This document shows, piece after piece, positions 1 through 13,000 of a stretch of 64,000 bases of DNA. The notes beneath the pieces were generated by a model. That model was not told where the DNA came from, did no database searches, and worked only from the letters and a program-made list of their open reading frames with translations. This DNA comes from Albula goreensis (taxonomy: Eukaryota; Chordata; Actinopteri; Albuliformes; Albulidae). Every line of letters starts with the position of its first letter. Within the stretch, counting starts at the first letter, position 1. The DNA is taken from contig CM040758.1 in the NCBI GenBank assembly GCA_022829145.1, forward strand, positions 23,131,075 through 23,195,074, written 5' to 3'. The position numbers were made by a program, and so were the translations under genes.

Positions 1-3000
1 CTTCAGACCATTTCACCTTACAGGAATCAAAATAAATAAATAAAATAAATCAAATATAAAAGGTCCGCCAAACACAGGGATGGAAAGACTCACTATTTGT
101 TTGCACTGCCATTTGGACGAATGGGATTATTAACTACAGTATGAGAACACAAAGCTGACACAATGCCAAAGATCCAAATATGGAACAATCCATCACCCCA
201 ATCCATTAACATGTCTACTGGCCCATGTCATATCTCCTCTCCTCATCTATAACTGGAAAAAATGAGCCCAGTAATTGCTGATAAAATTTTTATTACATAA
301 CTCACATATTGACTTTTTCCTGATATATGGCACACTTGGTAGGCTCTGGGTAATGGGCAGTCTTTAATCTCATTTGTCGTTTAGCGTATCCAAACCGTTC
401 TTTAATTAAAATGTCAGGAGTTCAAAGAGAACCCCAGAAAACAGGTTTAATTGGCCACGCTCTTTACATTAGTCCCAACCAGCGACTGGTTATTCAGGTT
501 CATTTTTATGGCCGTACTTATTATGCACATTACAGTTTACACACTGCAGACTGCATTGGCACCAGTCAATTCTGGCTGAATTTCAAATGATAATACCCGA
601 GCGTGCCCCCAATTTAGCTCAATTAAACGCTGAAGTGTTGTCTATTAAAATGCAATGAGGGTTCAACACGCCTTCATTCATACATCATTACACGTCTTTT
701 GTTGATGGATCCAAATGGCCAGCAGAGTTTCAGGTGTCTACCAGTGTTTATTTGTGTCAAGTTTATATATGGAAGGGATCAGTGGCATTTTTCATATGCT
801 AATGATGATCTGAATTAACACAAATTTCCATAATCAAAATAAAATATATATATTCTCATGGGTATGTAGGCAACAATATCTAATTTGAGTACTCAGTTTG
901 TGTATTCTTTATGGCAGTGAGCAAGTAATTTGTTTCAATGTTCAGAAATATATGCTACTATATTGTATCCCTGATCAATTATATTGTGCTGTTCAATGTG
1001 TTAAACTGGTGTAGCCATCACACACCATCCATCTCCCCAGTTAGCCTTTGATTCATAGAAATGAGCAGATCTATACTGATTGCATCCTAACTTACTGCAA
1101 AACAATACAACTAAAATTCCCCTATTGTGCCAACTATAATAAATCTGACAAAACAAATTATGCTGGCTGTTTTTATGTGTTTTTCAGTATATTGATAAAA
1201 GCATAATGCCACAAATGCAAGAAAGAGGACATCAATACTAACTCTTTTAAAAATATTCATTTAAGTATCTGGAAACAGCAAGGTGCTTGCAAGACACTTG
1301 CACTGAAAATTCTTCCAAGAGCTGACAACAGAACAGGGCCAAAAACCAAGATCTGAGCCACCCCACAAGTAGCTGGTTGAAAGGGAAGATATGAAGTTAA
1401 TAGAAACCTAACCATTTCCTGTCAGAGATCCCCATCTAGTTTCCAAGCCAGATGATCCTAAGCCAGTGTGGTCATCTTGTAATATTACTTTCGAAACATC
1501 TTTATCTGGGTTTCATTCTCACTTCAGTCCAAGTATTAAGTTAATTGATTATATTGATTAATATGATAATATTAAATATATTATTTTGATTCACCAAATA
1601 ATGCAACTCCCCTTCACATTTGGACTGTGGGTTGGTACTTTCTGGACTATGTCGGATATACTGTGATTTACATCAAATACAGAATTTGAACATTTAAGGT
1701 TATTCATTTATCATAATTATTTTATTTTATGCAACCTTACACTGACCTAGAGCTAAATGCTTGCTGAGTAATGTTGAAGAAATGTTATACATAACTATGA
1801 GTGAGAAATGCACTATTTGGCTGTCTCTCTAAGCTAGACAAGACAATAACGCTTTTATGACACAATGTCAACCCACCTCAGTTTGCTCACTGTAGAAACC
1901 CCAGTGGAAGTTGAAGCGTACTCTTGGTCGAACATTGACTGTGACACATTGGATGTGATGGTATGGTCTGTTCTCACATACAATTAGGGCAGTCAGGCAG
2001 TTGCAATGTACTGCAGTGTTTTCTGAGGGACTGTCGAAAACAATTCCTAACATTTGATTTGATAGGTGCACCAGTCATGTGCGAACTCGTGCACAAATAT
2101 GACATGGCAATCTGGAAAAAATGTATCTCTGGCTTTATTGTCATAGTCCAAAATTTTGGAACAATGGTCAGAATAGAGCTGGAAGTAATTACTGGTGCTT
2201 ATTTCAAAACTGTGTCAACAGTTTGAGAACTGTGAATTGTGAATAGCAGAATTGTGACAGGGAATGCAGCTGAACAGTTGCTATCTGAGATGTTGGTGAC
2301 AACTCCAAAAAAAAGAAAGAAAATCTCACCAAACAATAAAACAAAGTAATAATGAAAAGTGACCTGATAAAACATCATGAGTTTGAACCTCCTTGACAAA
2401 CAACATCCAAAAAACACTTGACATTCAGCAACACAAAACACCACAGAAATCAAAAATAATCCAGGCACATGACCAGTGAAGGAAATCACAGCATTAAAGG
2501 AGGTAATGCAGACTGCCTGCATGTCTGGACACTCATTGTAACAGATAAAGGGTTAGGCTAACACACCCCTCAGATGATAACATTCGGGTCTGCGTAGGGC
2601 TAAGCTTGGATTACTTCATGGAGACAGAATGATGAGGATTAACACATTCTGTGTAACCAGGGGGTAGGTAAAGATGGCCACATGCATATCTATATTTCAT
2701 GCCACTTTCTCCTCTTAAAAGTTAAAGTTGTGGAGATTAAATTAATTACATATGCTGGCATTTGACCTGCATTTCTTGAAAAGCTAATAAGTGACAGACG
2801 AGCCTGTCCACATACGAGACCTTTTACTATGGCCTAGCGCACGAGTTAACATAACAGGGATTTGAGGATGCAGGTTATGTGCCAGCTGAGCAGTGGTAAT
2901 TGGTAGAAACAAAACCCTGCATGCCCACAGACCTTACAGGAACAAGCCTGCCCACCCCTGCTGTAAACGGTACGGATGCGGACCTTGACACAGCACGGTC

Positions 3001-3619
3001 AAGGATAATGGAGATAATGGACACTGGATGGGTAGGACAGTCCACTCCTAATTTACCTATGACAACTGGGCCACCGTTTGCACTGGTCAAAAGTGTTTCA
3101 GCACTAAATACATTGATTATAATCACCAATCGATTAATTAACATTCCATCATTTCAATTCCTACACTCAGCATACATTATAATATTAGGGAATCCTTTGG
3201 GTATGTGTGCATTATATAAGTAGTAGACAAACTGACCTTTGTTGTTTAAATACGACTGAAATTCCGGAAGTCCCAAATGCGGGATACCAACACAAAAAAA
3301 TGTTATTTGGTTATTCAAAGCTTGGAACACATGAACCATCAATAACATGGTCCACAGAGATTCGCTATCGTTCCAACATCAGATGAAACAAAGTGGTAGC
3401 ATCTGCAGAATGCAGAGAGATTACTGGTGCACATATGCTCTTAGATCTCACCCATTTGTCAGCTTGTACATTTGTAAATGTGCACTGCAGAGTTTTATGC
3501 TTTCAGATAGATATATCTAATCCAGAAGTAGTTAAACACACAAACAAACGTGCACCAGCATTAGAGATTGTGACAAATGTTTGGATGTCATTTCACAACA
3601 TACCTCTGAGAAACATGAT

Positions 3620-3830
3620 GTCATTGGCTCTAAACTTCTGCAACATAAATGTATTAATTTGTAGTATAAAAAATAAACCATACTGCAACTTGTGTTAGAA
3701 AAAATCTTGTTTGCCTCTCAGTCTTACAGTAAAATGTCTGTGGAAAGGGTGTCCAGTTTTACCCAAGAAGGGTCAGAACTTCAACATCTTCTTTCAGTTA
3801 TTAAACATGAACCTTAATTATTTGGGGAAA
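3620..3830. repeat. Diverged dispersed repeat, copy A
   Basis: This block shares ordered, diverged matches with 5555-5800: a GCTCTAAACTTCT motif, an AGTATAAAAA(A)TAAA stretch, AAAATCTTGTT, a CAGTAAAA segment, then GTCCAG..TTA(C/T)CCAAGAAGGG and CCTTAATTATTT. The order is kept while the spacing varies, as expected for two old copies of one repeat or for a local duplication. The family is not identified. Neither copy has a coding frame. Confidence 0.5.
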
Positions 3831-5554
3831 TTAATATGCTTTTAGGGTAGGACTAACTCTCTTGTACGAAGACAAAACAAATGTGACAGTCATTCACTCT
3901 GACTGGTTCGTTAAACCAATGCCATCATGCCAAATCCAGACCCCTATGTCACCATTACTTTTGTCCACAGGGACATAAAATGGCAAAGCAGACATCCTTT
4001 CTTCGACTGAGACTAGAGTCAATCGATTTAGTACGTGGGCTTGCGGCTGTATCTTTCTCAGCTCAAGGCTTAAAACTGATACATCAGGTATTGATATTTC
4101 CTTCACAGAAACACACACTTGCAGACATCAAAACCCATGTACTGTAACATATTCACAGGCTTCAACCTCCAACGATCTGGATTATGTAACCATGGACGCA
4201 CAGTACCCATATGCATCAATGTGTGACAGTATCCTGACAAAATAACCACAGCACAGATTACGCATTCATTTTTAAACCAAGAATTTCAGACAAGAAATTG
4301 CTCTTCAGTGATAAATGTTAATATTTTGATGCATGTCGAGTCACATCAAAAAATCTCTTGAAAAACGTATGAGAAAATAATGGTTCCCCCAATTAATCCG
4401 TGAATGAATTATTGATTCTAAATGCTTTCTTTTAATACTGGGACATGTTTCCAGTTAATGCAAAGATTTTCTAAATAAAGACACTGATCCCAGGAGTGTT
4501 TTGGCACTGCATAAATCTGATAGTCTGGTTTCCAAATCACTCTTACATCTTACTGCCAAGCTCCGATGAACAGGTTGGTCCCGAGCAGGAGAAAGACCAG
4601 CAGTCAACACCTCAGCGTGACGCCTGACTGAGTTCATCTGGCCAGCGCTGGTGACAGATCCAAGAATAAAAGATGACTAAAGAGTTTGTGCGCTCGTTCA
4701 AAGGGCTTATAAACTAAGCCTGTGAAACAGGACTTTACTCAATGCAATTACGTGCCCTGGCTGAAAAAGTGACATTATTGTTAAAGTAAGTAGTTTCATG
4801 AGAAACGGAAGGGATTCTGCTAAGAAACAGGAACAAAATGCAATACCTACTCAGGTTATTTGCAAGTGTTTTGCAAAAAAAAAACACTAATTAAACCTTT
4901 GGGTGATTTGATCAATGAGATCACATGGAATGTTTTTTTCCAATTTAAGACAAAACAATTCAACTATATTTAATACACGCATTTTTCAAAGAAATAAAGT
5001 AAGAACGAAAACCCTTCTTTTCAGTTTGGGCAAACAGTATGTGGTCTCCGCTACAAGCGGAAAAAAATAAAAAATAAATCCGTTGCTAAGAAACCATGGG
5101 AAGTCTATTCCTATTTATAGTGTCAGAGTCTGGGGTTCCTGATGTAAAAATCACACAAGACTACAGCCCCCATAGAGAGCAGGGAAACAAACCTCTTGAA
5201 TCAAAAGTACATATTTTTCCCCGACCCAGGAGAGACAAAAACCTATCAGATGCTAATCAAACAAAATACTTATTTTCTATTAAATCACATGAAGGAAAAC
5301 AGCGAGAGGTCTCGACAAGAGCAGTTTACTTTATGTGAAGTGGTGTTTCAACACACACAATTTCCCCCAAAAAAATACACTTTCAGTACAAACAATCTCT
5401 AACTGAACACAGACTGGGTTCTTCGCCGACAAAAGAGGAGCAATTTAACAAAGTCTAAACTCATACAGTTATAAACATGTGCCTGTGCTAAGAAGATTAT
5501 GACACATTTTTCAAAATGCCAAACCCATAGCGAAAAAAAAAAAAAAACACGAAT

Positions 5555-5840
5555 TCATAAGCTCTAAACTTCTAGTGCATTTATATGATAGATTCTAGTA
5601 TAAAAATAAATTGTATTCCAATCTGAATTAGACAAAATCTTGTTGTGTGTCATCTCTTTCAGTAAAACCTCTCTCTATATGGCAGTGGCGTCCAGGCTTA
5701 TCCAAGAAGGGCCAGCACACAAAGGGGCTTTTATTTCAGCCGCTTTCACCTCATCCACTAATCACGGCCTTCAATCAATGCCTTAATTATTTAAACTAGG
5801 TGTTGTAGTGCTGGGATAGAAAAGGCCTGCATCGTCATTG
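5555..5840. repeat. Diverged dispersed repeat, copy B
   Basis: Partner of the block near 3620-3830, with the same ordered motifs. Its right part adds AGGTGTTGTAGTGCTGGGAT followed by AAAAGGCCTGC, which also matches 7312-7355. The TCAGGTGT...CTGGGA type of sequence is typical of short palindromic or SINE-like repeats common in fish genomes. The assignment is by eye, without alignment. Confidence 0.5.
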
Positions 5841-6284
5841 GCCCCTCTAAGATAAGACCAGATACTCTAGTGTTGGGAGAATGTGATTTGATGACGCAGA
5901 CAAGGGGTGGAGCTGCTGGTAATTTACAGAATTAAACCAAAAAATATATTTTGTTGTGAAGAGCAAAACCTTTTGTTTGGTTCAAACAGTCCAGCCAATG
6001 GCAGCTAACCATAGCTTTATGCAATTTTGCAGTCAGAACACGTCATTCTCCCACCACTAGGAGGTGGGGATCTGTGTGGAACCCGAGGCCCAATACATGA
6101 AGGTTTGATCGGTGATCCAGAAGAGGTTCTCTAACTGGCCCGCAAAACACCAGATAAATGCAGCCCAACAACAACGCATCAAAACCCAATGAAGACACAG
6201 ACACTAATAACATACATAATGTTGACTAACTAAGCAAAGGTACAAGGGCAAACACAACAACACAAATGACAGTATTTACAGAGT

Positions 6285-6310
6285 AATCGATTCATGCTAG
6301 TCTTTATTTC
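6285..6310 (-). terminator. naf1: Candidate naf1 polyadenylation signal
   Basis: On the minus strand an AATAAA (plus-strand TTTATT at 6303-6308) lies about 165 bases past the naf1 stop codon. It is followed by a GU-rich stretch (reverse complement of 6249-6271) typical of a downstream cleavage element. This predicts a short 3'UTR ending near 6285. Other AATAAA copies further downstream cannot be excluded. Confidence 0.5.
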
Positions 6311-6469
6311 AGTACTTAGGTATCCCAAAGCGGTGCGGAAAGCTCAGTATAAAAGAGTTGTTTGTATTGGGCTTTGATGCCATGTTGTTGCATGTTATCC
6401 AGTCTACAGCCAGTGTGAAAAGAACCCTTCAGTCCATTCCATTACTGTCCAAACTTTCTTATATTCAGC

Positions 6470-6945
6470 CTAGAGCGTGGCGAGTGTGCAGTCGAGCAGG
6501 GAGGACTGAGGCCCTCTAAAACTGAGGGTGAAACTGTGATTGGCTGGGAGGAGGGGGCGGCGGGGGTGGGGGAGGGGCGGGGGTGGGAGGTGCTGGAATG
6601 GAATGCCGTGGAGATGAGGCGGGGGCCCCATTCCCTGATTGGCCCAGGCCAAGTTCATGGGCGGAGGAGGTGGGGGCGGGAACGGGGGGAAGTAAGGGAG
6701 GGCTCCGGGGTGCCCGAAAGGGGGTGGGAAGGGGCAGGGGAGCATGACATGTCCGTGTTCCTGTGGTGGAGGGGGCTGTGACATCATCATCATTCTGTCG
6801 TGGGGGTGGAAGTGGGGCTGGGCGTGGCGGTTCGGGAAGCCGTCCTCCGGGTACGGATGCAAGCCCCGCCCCTGTCGACCTCTTCCAGCTTGTCTGGGCT
6901 GAGACTGCGCCGGTCTGTACTGGTTAGGCTTCACCATACTGTTAT
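6470..6945 (-). CDS. naf1: naf1 coding exon 8 (terminal)
   Basis: The acceptor CCCGCCAG precedes an exon beginning ATAACAGTATGG, and a phase-1 join to exon 7 gives a GAT codon. It encodes about 158 residues: a Gln/Arg/Gly-rich start, a PHFHPHDRMMMM segment, then a Pro-rich tail with runs of seven to eight prolines and an NLAWANQGMG motif that parallels NMGWATPNM in mammalian NAF1. It ends in TAG at 6470-6472. The mammalian protein has the same kind of Pro-rich end. Confidence 0.93.
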
Positions 6946-9900
6946 CTGGCGGGTAAATAAAAAACAGGAGATGCACACACAATTACACTTAATAAACATG
7001 CCGTGCTCAAGAATGCACATGAAGTGAGCTAGTCTGTCTGCTGGTGTTTTTCATGCTCCACCATCGATTGGATCAGGACGCCACCTAATGCCTTTCCAAG
7101 GCCCAATTCGGACACTAATTGAAATGAAATCACAAGAAATCCCACAGACACTGCAGGCCTTTCCAGTCTGAATCAGCTCCCTCCTGACACTCACTGATAA
7201 GGAAAGACTCGCACAGAACGATCTATGGCACAAATCTTCGATCTTATCTGGGAAGCACTAAAACGCCGGATTCACCTAATTAAGGTTCTTGCTGGAAGAC
7301 TATAATGAGTTGATTAGTTGAGTCAGGTGTTGTGGCCCTGGGATAAAAGGAAAGCCTGCCCCCAGACCGACCCCTTTCAGGTAAGATGACGTTAACACAG
7401 TTCTACAGCTTCCACCTACGGTGAACGGTGAACTTTCAGGCTTAAAAACAAAGGGTCATGCATACATCCGATCGCCCACATACTAAACAGAAGCACTCAC
7501 AAGGCTTCAAAGTGACAACATCTTTAAATGACGTCACACCGCCATCTTTAAATGACGTCACACCGCCATCTTTAAATGACTTCACACCGCCATCTTTAAA
7601 TGACGTCACACCGCTGATAAACCCTGGATCTTGCCGCTGAAATCAGACTCTTTCATTCGTCCACAGGCCCACGATGCAGCGCAGCCACGCTCCATTCCTC
7701 CCTGACCTTTAACCTGCCCCTGCTCACGCTGTATCTGTTTTCCTGTTCTGACTCAGCTCTGCCTCCCTGGTCTTCGTCGATCTGTCCCTCCAAATGTCTC
7801 TGTGCTTCCCCTGGCCTTCTCCCCCGTGCCCCTCGTGTCCTTGTGTCCTCTTTCAGCTGGCATTTCCAGCTAAGCCCTCATGTGTCTGGTTTTTTTTTCT
7901 TTTTTGTTTTATTTTTTTCAGCAGACCAAGCGGTAATGTTTTTGCTTGTTGAGAGTTTTTGAGCTTTTGATTAGTTTAAATTAATCAGTGACTGACAACT
8001 AATTGAAACTCTATCCATTTTTTTTTTTGGTCCTTTCGCCTCTCATTCACCCACTCCCTGCAGACTTTCAAAAGATGCTGGTCTTAATTTCTCCTTTTAT
8101 TGCTGGCACCTATGACAACTCTTAACAGCTTGTGGGGCCATGTACAATAAAATGTCCCTCATTACCTCTTACACGTCCCTGTGGAACCTACTGTGTCATT
8201 GCTTTATGTTGCAGGTTTATGACTGTGGCTATAGGTTAGAGAATGGCTGAGTTAAACACATTAGTGTTTCAGTTATGCTGCACCTGCACCTAAACGGGGA
8301 ATTCCGTGTGCCAGGTCTAACACAGTTGCTCTTAACTCGTGTGAATGCACCGACTCTCTCTTGCATTTGAAATCATCCTCGGTAAGGGAACTCGCTAAAT
8401 TGAGTGTAACGCAACATATTTAACTGGTGTCGTTTTTACTCTTCCCTCCAAAATGTCTGTACACAACACAAAATGCAGAGCTGTGATACTGATTACTCGG
8501 TGTCTCTGTACTCATAATCATGTCTGACCATGATGCTAATGCAAAAGTAAGGATATCATATGACAGAGATGAATGTGGTTTGTTAAAATGGCACGTTTTC
8601 TCATCTCAGCAAGGGAATGTAATTGGAGGGAGGGAGGACAGCAGGCCAGTAGATTTTTTTTTTTTTCTGTGGCCTTCTCCTTCGTCGCTCTGATCTTTGG
8701 AGCTGGTCCCTCCAGCGCTGGCTCACTTACGCATGAGGGAATGCTTGTGGAAGGGCCTCGCAGAGGCCGACGGTCCCACTGTAAGTCTTTGCTGCCCCAC
8801 GCGAAGCCGGTGTGAAAACAAATCACCCATTTACAACACAGCCATAGACCCCTGCGGGCGTTTGCCTTGGCTGCCGAAAACCCTGCGCACCCGCTAAAAA
8901 CCCACCCCACCGGAGGCAAGGACTTTTAATTGGCTTTACACAAGGCCCGGAATAGCATCTTCGCTGCCACGCAGTTCTGACGGTTTCATCGCCTCGCACA
9001 GCCGCGGTACAGTAAGCGCACGCCGTGCCTGGTAGCCATTAGCTCACGTGTATGAACGCGTTTGAACCTGCCGCAGCCAAGCCCCTGAGCATTCTAATTA
9101 ACCTGACCTGGTTACGTAAAGCATCTGACTGTGTAAATAATGTGTGCACATTATGAGATCATGCTCAACTGCCTATAGCTCACACTCCGTGTAACTTAAT
9201 TCATTTATTTCTAATTTAAAGGCCATAACTGTGCATGAAACATGAACAAAGATGCTGTTAAGCAAACTCAGCCGAATCATACTTGCAGTTCATGAGACAA
9301 GGCAACGCCATGTAAAGTGCCCGAATTGAGTTAAAATTCAAAAGCTTGTGAAATCTGTTCTTAGTATTCCACCATCATCTCTGGTGCCTTCGCAGAGTAT
9401 ATCATATCTAATGGTGATTTTGCAAAAAGTTATCACTTTTTTATTTTAATGATATGTGGCAGCTGAATGCTTATATTAACTTACTGCTGCCAAGTAGAAA
9501 CTCAGTGAATGACATTTTTAAGGGGTGCATTCAGCAAAACTAAATGAGTGCAAACAGCATACTGATGAGCCAAACACTAAGAGACATCCTGATATATTTA
9601 AAATTTTGAAAAACGTCTCATCGTTCATGCTTCCCAAATGTGTATTCAAGATTCTAAACTTAAGTCAATTAGGTCAAAGTAATCACTTCAGACCGAGAGA
9701 TGAATATACTGTGTACCCCAAAGCTTTAAAAAAAAAAAAACTTGCCGTGGTTCTCTAAAATTCCTGCCAGGTTTCATCGGGATCAACAAACTGGAAACTA
9801 CACAAAACAAAAAACTGGCATGGATTGAGAATATTAATATATAAATGAATAAACAAGCCACAGGGAGACATACCGCATGCCAAAACAACTCTGCAGTGCA

Positions 9901-9952
9901 TCTACAAACAGCAGAGCTTGTCCAAGAATTTCCCCATGAGTGTACACACATA

Positions 9953-10007
<55 letters not shown>

Positions 10008-13000
10008 ATGCACACTCCAATGACATGCCACCTTCATTTACCTAAAGGACAACCACCCTAGAGTCAGTGAAATTAACTAAATACAACAAGCCAACGCGAT
10101 CAAACAAATGTTTGTAATTGAATTAAGATTACAGCTACAGTTGATGAAATATTTATGTTCCATTTTTCTTGTTAATTTTTTATTAATGGAATGTTAACCC
10201 GAGTTAACCTGTTTGAAATCATAATTACTATTACTCTGACATGGTATGTGGGGTGGCAAATTGAAATACATGCTGTGCATTACTAGTGTCGACTCCACAA
10301 TGAATGTTGACACAATTGTGTTAGGTGTTTGAAAGGGGGATAGTTAATGTCAGCTTAAGACTGTATAAAATATAAATTCAGCTCAAGCATTTTGTGGGCC
10401 AGAATTCTGAATACAGCTTGAATACAGAGCAGGCAGGTTCTGCGTAGATTGAACGACAGCTGATTATACAGTCTGACTTTAATGTCAATCTCGGAGCCTA
10501 AATACACTGAAGTTCTGAAATAAAAATGGATATATTCTACAAGCTATAACATAACACACTTTTTTCATGAATTCATACTTTTTTTTTTTATTCAAGGCAA
10601 TTTTTCATTGCTTTTCAAGGACAGTGGGGAACAGAATACTTATCCTACTCTTCCTTTTTGACTTTCCTAGACAAAAATACTCCCAATATTTTCAAGGGCT
10701 GGTGGAAGCATAACCTGCCAGTTAAAAGATCCTCCTCCCCTTGTCATGTTATTTCTCACTCCAGCGTAGTGGAACTCTGCCCTACTTTCAGCGATGGTGC
10801 TAGCCTGACAAACAACGATCAGTTACATCTTACGACTTCCAACACAGTGGCTGATGCACTGCTAATCAGCTGACTGAAACCACCTCGCAAAACCTGCAGT
10901 CAGCAACCGGTTTGCAAAAAGGCCAAGATCAGAAAACCTCACTTATCCTTCGGCTCTGTACGTGAGTGTCCTTTGAGAATGACGACTAACTTCTAAGTGG
11001 CGTGGAGGTTAGAAGAATGGGATTTTGTGAGTGTGTGTCTTTGTGTGTCAATATGCTTTTGCGGGTGGGTGTCATTTGTGTGTGTGTGTGTATGGCTCGA
11101 GGTGTGTAGCACTGTGGACTCACCTGTCTCACTCTGATCCGTCTTCTGTGGTCTTTTCTGTTGGTTCTGTTTCTTGCGCATCTGCTTGGCTTGCTTCTCT
11201 TGTTCATCGTCACTGTAGTCCAAAGCCTGAGAAAGAAAGGGATAATGTCTGTATATCTACAGTTTCTATCTGACCATATGCCCAAGACAACTGTCCAGCT
11301 TTGTAAACCATGCAACACACAACTAATTGTGCATGAGTTACATAAAACTGTTAGCCCAGCATATTACTGATAGTGTGTGCAGAGGTCTTCAGTCTCACAA
11401 TTTGTTGAAAATATTCGCCATGACATGGCAGGCAGCAACAGTAAACCCATCCTACTGTGACAATGTCCACCATCATTTCATGTCCAACCAGCCATAGCAT
11501 TTATGCCCAGCCATTTTAGTATGCGAACCACACGACTGTTGCTACAAACAAAGTAAAGCTGCAGTCTCCTCACTGACCAGAGGTGTCACTAGTGAGTAAG
11601 TCCACTAGTCAATAGTACGCACTAGTGACTGAACCCTGCTCCCTGGGTCATGCTACAGCCAATAACATGCTGTCTTGAGAGTATATACAACTGGGTATAG
11701 ATTATGGGGCACATCACTAACAAACTACTGCTGCTTCAGCAAGATATGCCTTCCACCCACCCCCTACCCCCCGTCATTTTACATTCACAGCTCTAAAAAT
11801 GACACTGTGGAAAATTACTTCTGGCTTCTATAATACTGGTATGTATAATAGGAATTCAGAAAGTGTTTGTAATAAGGCCTTCATCAAGGACATGCAAATC
11901 AAATGTGAAAACAAACAAAATTAAAAGAAATAAACATGAAATTTCTGATTTTGAAAAGACAGTAAAAAACATTTCCCAGGAACTGTCATTCAATAGCAAT
12001 TTGTGAGGAAAAAAAAATCTTTATCAAAAGGTCATTTCCACCCCTAATAACACATCAGCAATTATAGGCAATTACAACAAAGAATTATGTGATGAGTTTG
12101 CTTATGCAACATAATTTCATAACTGAAGAAAAGCACTGACATCTTTCATTTCAGCATTAGTCTTTTGCAATTTACCAAAAATGTTGTGTATTTTTTTTTT
12201 TTTTTTTTTTTGATAAGAGCAATCTGTTATGACTGACGCAGTCCATGTAGAGGGAAAACGTCACTAATCTTTGTGCTCTGACAGGGTTACTGTTCAGTAC
12301 ACTACCGCCACATCAGTCACACCTCAGCTGCCTGCTCACTGCTTGTAGTCTCTACAGCATTTACCCTATCCATTGTCTTTCATTTCTTTATCGTAAATTT
12401 TCCTTAATTATATTCTTAAATATATTTTTGTATTGCAAGGTTTGCACATTTTTATATTGTGAGTACTTATATTATAACTTAGGTTATTTCCTTACATTAA
12501 ATATAAATAACAAGTAACAATTTTGCTTTTGTGTGTTTTGCAGTTTTACAAAACTGGGCAGACTGTGCTTTTTTGCACACCCTGCCCTGCTGCCGACCAT
12601 CATTTCACTGCTTATTGAACATTGTACCTTGGCATGTGACAAATAAAAAAAAAAAATTATAAATAAATTAAAAAAAACTTGGGTGCTGGCTGTGAATCGG
12701 CTTTTCCACATCAGATTTTTGAATATGATTAACTGGCTACAAAATGATGTGTGAGCGTATCAACAGCAAGATTAATTCTGGTGCCTCCATATTTGGTATC
12801 CAGGGTTCATGGCCACAATGTTTTTTTTTTTTTTTTTTTTTTATGTATAGCCACATAGATGCACATAAGTGCGGGCACGCACACTGAAGCACACAGGTGT
12901 CAACTTAAACTACCCTCAGATATATCCATTTATTTAAGTGTGATACAAACACAGACATTTTACATCAGTTGTGTACTGTCAATGTTTAATGGACCCGTTA

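Larger units (their letters stand above)
1..6284. other. Intergenic DNA 3' of naf1, no gene recognised
   Basis: AT-rich sequence. The open frames in it are short (about 107 codons or fewer) and have no recognisable domains or plausible exon borders. It begins with a short AAAT-type low-complexity run near 31-60. Two related but diverged blocks near 3640-3830 and 5555-5840 are listed separately. By human synteny this would be the gap between NAF1 and FSTL5, but no FSTL5 exon was seen. Confidence 0.6.
6946..11123 (-). other. naf1: naf1 intron 7
   Basis: A 4.2-kb intron. It contains a short repeat related to the TCAGGTGT...CTGGGATA family (about 7268-7375), the 24-bp CRE-bearing tandem repeat (7518-7613), a GC-richer unannotated patch (about 8690-9130) and a CA microsatellite (9943-10005). 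No coding exon was recognised inside it. Confidence 0.8.
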
